Shown: positions 60,221 through 64,000 of the stretch, piece after piece
How positions within the stretch are numbered: position 1 is the first letter of the stretch
Layout of the letters: each line of letters starts with the position of its first letter
Assembly: GCF_003935425.1 (NCBI RefSeq)
Contig: NZ_RHQN01000010.1
Span: forward strand, 62,001-126,000
Origin: Pseudomonas sp. v388
Lineage (GTDB): Bacteria; Pseudomonadota; Gammaproteobacteria; Pseudomonadales; Pseudomonadaceae
DNA: 64,000 bases
Direction: 5' to 3'
Made by a program: the position numbers and the translations under genes
Notes under the pieces: model-generated
What the model saw: only the letters and a program-made list of their open reading frames with translations
Told to the model about the DNA's origin: nothing
Databases searched by the model: none

Positions 60221-61177
60221 TCAGCTGAACACCCGGATCGGCGCGCCTGCATGCCAGGCCTGGATGTCTTCAATCATCTGGCTGAAAAACATCTGGTAGT
60301 TGTTGCGGGTGACATAGCCGATATGCGGCGTTGCCAGCACGTTGTCCAGGGTGCGGAACGGGTGGTCGGTCGGCAGCGGTTCGCGGTCGAATACATCCAG
60401 CGCCGCGCCGGCGATGCGGCGTTGTTGCAGGGTGTCGATCAGGGCGGCTTCATCAATGATCGGCCCGCGTGAGGTGTTGACCAGCCAGGCGTCGGGCTTC
60501 ATCCAGCCCAGCGCCTCGGCATCCACCAGGCCGCGACTGCGGTCGCTGAGCACCAGATGCACCGACAGCACGTCGGCCTGCTCGAACAGTTCGCGCTTGC
60601 TGACCCGCGTCACGCCCGACTCGGCTGCGGCTTCGGCCGTCAGGTTCTGGCTCCAGGCAATGACCTTCATGCCGAACGCCTGCCCGTATCGGGCGATCCA
60701 TTTGCCGATACTGCCCAGCCCGAGAATGCCCAGGGTCTTGCCGTGCAGATCGCCGCCCAGGCCGATCTGCCAATTGCCTGCGCGCAGCGAGTCGGCCTCG
60801 GCAACCAGATTGCGCGTGGCCCCCATGATCAGCGCCCAGGTCAATTCCGGCGCGGCGTGTTTGTAGCTTTGCGTGCCGCATACCACGATGCCCTGTTTGT
60901 TTGCTGCCTGCAGATCGATAGCGGCGTTGCGCATGCCGCCGGTCACCAGCAGTTTCAGGTTGGGCAGTCGGCTGAGCAGTGCGGCATCGAACAGGGTGCG
61001 TTCGCGCATCACGCAGATCACTTCAAAGTCCTTCAGGCGTTCGGCCAAGGTAGCGGTATCGGCCGGGTAATCATGCAGAAAGCTGACCTGGCCCAGCGGG
61101 TCGAGCACCGACCAGTCCACCACGCCGCTGGCCACGTCTTGCCAGTCATCGAGCACCGCAATTGTCGTTTTTGTCAT
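60221..61177 (-). CDS. D-2-hydroxyacid dehydrogenase family protein
   Basis: The 318-residue protein has the NAD-binding loop TLGILGLGSIGKWIARYGQA, the substrate Arg in WLVNTSRGPIIDEAALI and catalytic Glu and His in FDREPLPTDHPF and LATPHIGYVT. It begins MTKTTIAVLDDWQDVASGVV, typical of the group near phosphoglycerate dehydrogenases in pseudomonads. The substrate is unknown. The start at 61177 excludes a long upstream open frame that lies antisense to other sequence. Confidence 0.93.
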   Translation of the reverse strand: MTKTTIAVLDDWQDVASGVVDWSVLDPLGQVSFLHDYPADTATLAERLKDFEVICVMRERTLFDAALLSRLPNLKLLVTGGMRNAAIDLQAANKQGIVVCGTQSYKHAAPELTWALIMGATRNLVAEADSLRAGNWQIGLGGDLHGKTLGILGLGSIGKWIARYGQAFGMKVIAWSQNLTAEAAAESGVTRVSKRELFEQADVLSVHLVLSDRSRGLVDAEALGWMKPDAWLVNTSRGPIIDEAALIDTLQQRRIAGAALDVFDREPLPTDHPFRTLDNVLATPHIGYVTRNNYQMFFSQMIEDIQAWHAGAPIRVFS

Positions 61178-61206
61178 GGATAAACGCCTTTGGTGAGTCC
61201 GGCCCG

Positions 61207-61860
61207 TCAGTTGAACAGCCCGGCAGCCAGGTTGATGGAAAAACCCAGAATCGCCGTGTTGAACACAAAGCAGATCAGGCATTGGGCAAGCACGGTCTTG
61301 CGCAGCTCGCGGGTGCCTACGCCGACGTCGGAGGTCTGCACGGCAACGCTCAGGGTGTAGGAGAAGTACAGAAAATCCCAGTAATCGGGGTTTTTTTCGC
61401 CACCGGTGAATGCCAGCGCAGGTTCCGGGCCTTTGCCGGTGTAGAACAGCCGCGCGTAGTGCAGGCTGAACACTACGCCGATCAGCATCCACGAGCCGAC
61501 GATAGTGAGGCCGGTGAAGGCGTGATGCAGCCACAGGGCGTGCCGGGGCAGCTCGGCACCGCCCGCCAGCTCGACGATGATCGCCGCCAGGCTGGCCAGG
61601 GCCGCGACGCATACGGTGGTCAGCACCAGGCCGGCGTTCTCGTCTTCTTTCATGGCAATGTGGCGCACGTCTTGGGCATCGCTGCGCAGCGTATGGATGA
61701 AGATCAGGACCAGATAGAGCCACACGCCCAGGTTCCAGCCGATCAGGCAGTGCTGGATAGCGGAAGCGTGGGGCAGCAGCGGGAGAGAGGCGACGCCGCC
61801 GACCAGGCCAAGCAAGGCCGCCAGTGTCAGGCGCGGATGGGTGTGACCGAGATGGCGCAT
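61207..61860 (-). CDS. DUF1345 family membrane protein
   Basis: The 217-residue protein has five or six transmembrane helices. It has the DUF1345 signature [20 protein letters not shown] followed by [20 protein letters not shown], the latter resembling an ion-channel pore turn. An alternative ATG lies 13 codons upstream (61899). Function is unknown; it precedes the hydroxyacid dehydrogenase gene by 29 bp and may share its transcript. Confidence 0.85.
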   Translation of the reverse strand: MRHLGHTHPRLTLAALLGLVGGVASLPLLPHASAIQHCLIGWNLGVWLYLVLIFIHTLRSDAQDVRHIAMKEDENAGLVLTTVCVAALASLAAIIVELAGGAELPRHALWLHHAFTGLTIVGSWMLIGVVFSLHYARLFYTGKGPEPALAFTGGEKNPDYWDFLYFSYTLSVAVQTSDVGVGTRELRKTVLAQCLICFVFNTAILGFSINLAAGLFN

Positions 61861-61910
61861 GCAGGCATTCGCTACAAAATGTTGCGCGAACCTTAGCATG
61901 CACCGCGAAT

Positions 61911-61942
61911 AAAAAAACGGCGCACAAGGGGGTTGTGCGCCG
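61911..61942 (-). terminator. Terminator of the glucarate operon
   Basis: Stem CGGCGCACAA / TTGTGCGCCG with a 5-base G loop, followed on the minus strand by a run of Ts (A7 at 61911-61917). It stands 43 bp beyond the gudD stop. Confidence 0.88.
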
Positions 61943-61985
61943 ATTGCCAGTCCTGTGGCCAGTTCAGTTATCCAGGGTCAAGCGT

Positions 61986-63338
61986 TCAACGCACCAGGCA
62001 AGGCTGCTTGTTGTTGAACTTCCAGTCGTTGATCAGGAACTGCATGGCCGCCGCGTCGTCCCGTGCGCCCAGGCCCATGCCTTTGTACAGTTCATGGGCC
62101 TTGTGCACCTGGTCCATGTCCAGCTCGACGCCCAGGCCGGGTGTTTTCGGCACCTCCACATGGCCGCCCACGATCTGCAGCGGTTGCCTGGTCAGGCGCT
62201 GGCCGTCCTGCCAGATCCAGTGGGTGTCGATGGCGGTGATATCGCCCGGCGCGGCGGCGGCCACGTGGGTGAACATCGCCAGGGAAATGTCGAAGTGATT
62301 GTTGGAATGCGAACCCCAGGTCAGGCCCCATTCGTTGCACATTTGCGCGACCCGCACCGAGCCTTGCATGGTCCAGAAGTGCGGGTCTGCCAGCGGGATG
62401 TCCACCGATTGCAGCTGGATGGCGTGACCCATTTCGCGCCAGTCGGTGGCGATCATGTTGGTGGCGGTGCGCAGGCCGGTGGCGCGACGGAATTCAGCCA
62501 TGACTTCCCGCCCGGAGAAACCGTTTTCCGCACCGCAAGGGTCTTCGGCATAAGCCAGCACGTGATGCTGATCGCGGCACAGGCGGATGGCTTCTTTCAG
62601 CGACCAGGCGCCGTTGGGGTCCAGGGTGATGCGCGCTTGCGGGAAACGCTCGGCCAGGGCAGTGACCGCTTCGATTTCTTCGTCGCCGCGCAGCACGCCG
62701 CCCTTGAGTTTGAAGTCCTGGAAACCATAACGCTGCTGCGCCGCTTCGGCCAGGCGCACCACCGCTTCGGGGGTCAGCGCTTCTTCGTGGCGAACCCGGA
62801 ACCAGTCATTGTCGGCGTCCGCTTCACTGCGATAAGCCAGGTTGGTCTTGCCCTGGTCGCCGACGTAGAACAGGTAGCCGAGCATTTCTACGCTGTCGCG
62901 CTGCTGGCCTTCGCCGAGCAGGGCGGCGACCGGCACTTGCAGGTGCTGGCCCAGCAGGTCGAGCAGGGAGGCTTCCAGCGCGGTGACCGCGTGGATGGTG
63001 ATACGCAAGTCGAACGTTTGCAGGCCGCGCCCGCCGGAATCGCGCTCGGCGAAGGCCTTGCGCACGTCGTTGAGAATTTTCTGATAGTTGCCGATGCTGC
63101 TGCCGACCACCAGCGAACGGGCATCTTCCAGGGTCTGGCGAATCCGGTCGCCGCCCGGTACTTCGCCCACGCCGGTGTTGCCGGCGTTGTCCTTGAGAAT
63201 CACGATATTGCGCGTGAAATACGGGCCGTGCGCGCCGCTGAGGTTGAGCAGCATGTCGTCATGGCCGGCCACCGGAATAACCTGCATCTGGGTGATGACC
63301 GGGGTCTGACTGGCGATCTGCGGATTCTGAGCGTTCAT
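61986..63338 (-). CDS. gudD: Glucarate dehydratase
   Basis: The 450-residue enolase-superfamily protein shows the KxK pair [10 protein letters not shown], metal ligands in [21 protein letters not shown] and [12 protein letters not shown], and the catalytic His-containing [20 protein letters not shown]. This is the GudD pattern. It converts D-glucarate to 5-keto-4-deoxyglucarate. It is encoded 49 bp after the MFS transporter gene; the semialdehyde dehydrogenase at 31967-33550 could complete the route to 2-oxoglutarate. Confidence 0.96.
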   Translation of the reverse strand: MNAQNPQIASQTPVITQMQVIPVAGHDDMLLNLSGAHGPYFTRNIVILKDNAGNTGVGEVPGGDRIRQTLEDARSLVVGSSIGNYQKILNDVRKAFAERDSGGRGLQTFDLRITIHAVTALEASLLDLLGQHLQVPVAALLGEGQQRDSVEMLGYLFYVGDQGKTNLAYRSEADADNDWFRVRHEEALTPEAVVRLAEAAQQRYGFQDFKLKGGVLRGDEEIEAVTALAERFPQARITLDPNGAWSLKEAIRLCRDQHHVLAYAEDPCGAENGFSGREVMAEFRRATGLRTATNMIATDWREMGHAIQLQSVDIPLADPHFWTMQGSVRVAQMCNEWGLTWGSHSNNHFDISLAMFTHVAAAAPGDITAIDTHWIWQDGQRLTRQPLQIVGGHVEVPKTPGLGVELDMDQVHKAHELYKGMGLGARDDAAAMQFLINDWKFNNKQPCLVR

Positions 63339-63387
63339 GGGCGAGTCCTTTAGCTGTTTTTGTAGGGTTCGACGGTCGATGACGTCA

Positions 63388-64000
63388 TCAGTGGGAAGTC
63401 GAGGTCTGCACGGCGGCCACCGGTGTCGCGCCGGGCTTGGGCCGGTTGCGGGCGGCGAACACGATGACGGCGGCCAGGATCGAGGTCGCTGTCAGGCCAT
63501 ACAGCCCGCCCTGGATGGAACCGGTGTGTTCTTCCAGCAGGCCGAAGGTGGTCGGGGCGACGAAACCGCCCAGGTTGCCCACCGAGTTGATCAGGGCGAT
63601 GACCGCGGCGGCGATGCGTGCGTCCAGATAGGCCTGGGGAATCGGCCAGAACAGTGACGAGGCCGACTTGAAGCCCAGTGCCGCGAAGCAAATGGCGATG
63701 AAGGCGAAGATCGGGCCGCCGGTGGTGGACATGAACATCCCGGCTGCGGCAATCAGCAGTGCAGCCGCCACCCATGCCTGCTGGCGCTTCCATTTGGCCG
63801 ACAGCGAAGCGAAGGCGTACATGCCGATGATCGACAGCAACCAGGGAATGGAGTTGAACATTCCCACTTCGAAGTCACTCAGGCTGCCCATTTTCTTGAT
63901 GATGCTCGGCAGCCAGAAAGTGGCGGCGTAGATGGTCAGCTGGATCAGGAAGTAGATCAGGCAGAACAGCAGGATCTGACCGTCCTTGAGCAATTTACCG
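63388..64000 (-). CDS. MFS transporter, glucarate/galactarate type (partial)
   Basis: The C-terminal 204 residues of an MFS permease; the gene continues past the right edge with no stop or start in view. Six transmembrane helices are seen ([80 protein letters not shown]). These fit the anion:cation symporter group that includes GudP/GarP and 4-hydroxyphenylacetate permeases. Its place upstream of gudD on the same strand supports glucarate uptake. Confidence 0.88.
   Translation of the reverse strand, partial: GKLLKDGQILLFCLIYFLIQLTIYAATFWLPSIIKKMGSLSDFEVGMFNSIPWLLSIIGMYAFASLSAKWKRQQAWVAAALLIAAAGMFMSTTGGPIFAFIAICFAALGFKSASSLFWPIPQAYLDARIAAAVIALINSVGNLGGFVAPTTFGLLEEHTGSIQGGLYGLTATSILAAVIVFAARNRPKPGATPVAAVQTSTSH

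Noticed and set aside
61824-63353. 509-codon open frame antisense to gudD
   Set aside because: Shadow composition and complete overlap with a full-length glucarate dehydratase gene.
1-64000. CRISPR array or rRNA genes
   Set aside because: No regularly spaced direct repeats of CRISPR size and no rRNA-like sequence were seen.

Overview
The window looks like a Pseudomonas chromosome. Host genes are GC-rich with Pseudomonas-like products and order, and REP-like GTGGGAGCGG sequences occur. The species cannot be settled from sequence alone; a P. syringae- or P. fluorescens-group strain is my best inference. The window splits at about 29.73 kb into a prophage (left) and core chromosome (right).

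Prophage, 1-29732. This is a P2-family phage with the genome layout I recall for phiCTX. Capsid, lysis and tail genes run on the minus strand in the P2 order O-N-M-L-X-holins-muramidase-Rz/Rz1-R-S-V-W-J-I-H-G-FI-FII-E/E'-T-U-D. Gene D runs off the left edge. Terminase P and portal Q run divergently on the plus strand. Three TGTA-N11-TACA sites lie exactly where P2 keeps its Ogr-activated late promoters (PO/PP, PV, PF). The E/E' pair keeps the P2-type TTTTTTG slippery heptamer with an open -1 frame. The right end is a 3' fragment of tRNA-Ser(UGA) at 29677-29732. Integrase, repressor and replication genes are not in the window and should lie to the left of it.

Cargo sits at three places in the phage. 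(1) Between portal and a cos-like sequence (21-28.6 kb): an unknown membrane-anchored protein, an SRAP/HMCES-type SOS peptidase divergent from umuDC across a perfect LexA box, a SIR2-domain protein, and a HAD-phosphoribosyltransferase plus DprA-like pair that matches the ShosTA toxin-antitoxin/anti-phage system. (2) Between the tail-fibre assembly gene and the sheath gene (the P2 Z/fun position): a Com-like zinc-finger gene overlapping a C5 cytosine methyltransferase. (3) Between S and V in the tail cluster: a ParE/ribbon-helix-helix toxin-antitoxin pair. The prophage therefore carries several candidate defence, addiction and SOS-mutagenesis functions.

Chromosome, 29.7-64 kb. In order: exonuclease III; a small acidic protein overlapping an RNA 2',3'-cyclic phosphodiesterase (ThpR); alpha-ketoglutarate semialdehyde dehydrogenase; a GNAT acetyltransferase; a TetR regulator; a secreted GH3 beta-glucosidase with a PA14 insertion; a small exported protein; a complete, tightly overlapped type II secretion operon in the order E-F-G-H-I-J-K-L-M-N/C-D; an exported esterase; an MFS exporter; a GntR-MFS-amidohydrolase catabolic cluster; a two-component system; a YfdC-like FNT channel; nicotinamidase; a TonB-dependent siderophore receptor; a 2-hydroxyacid dehydrogenase; a DUF1345 membrane protein; and glucarate dehydratase with its MFS transporter, which is cut by the right edge.
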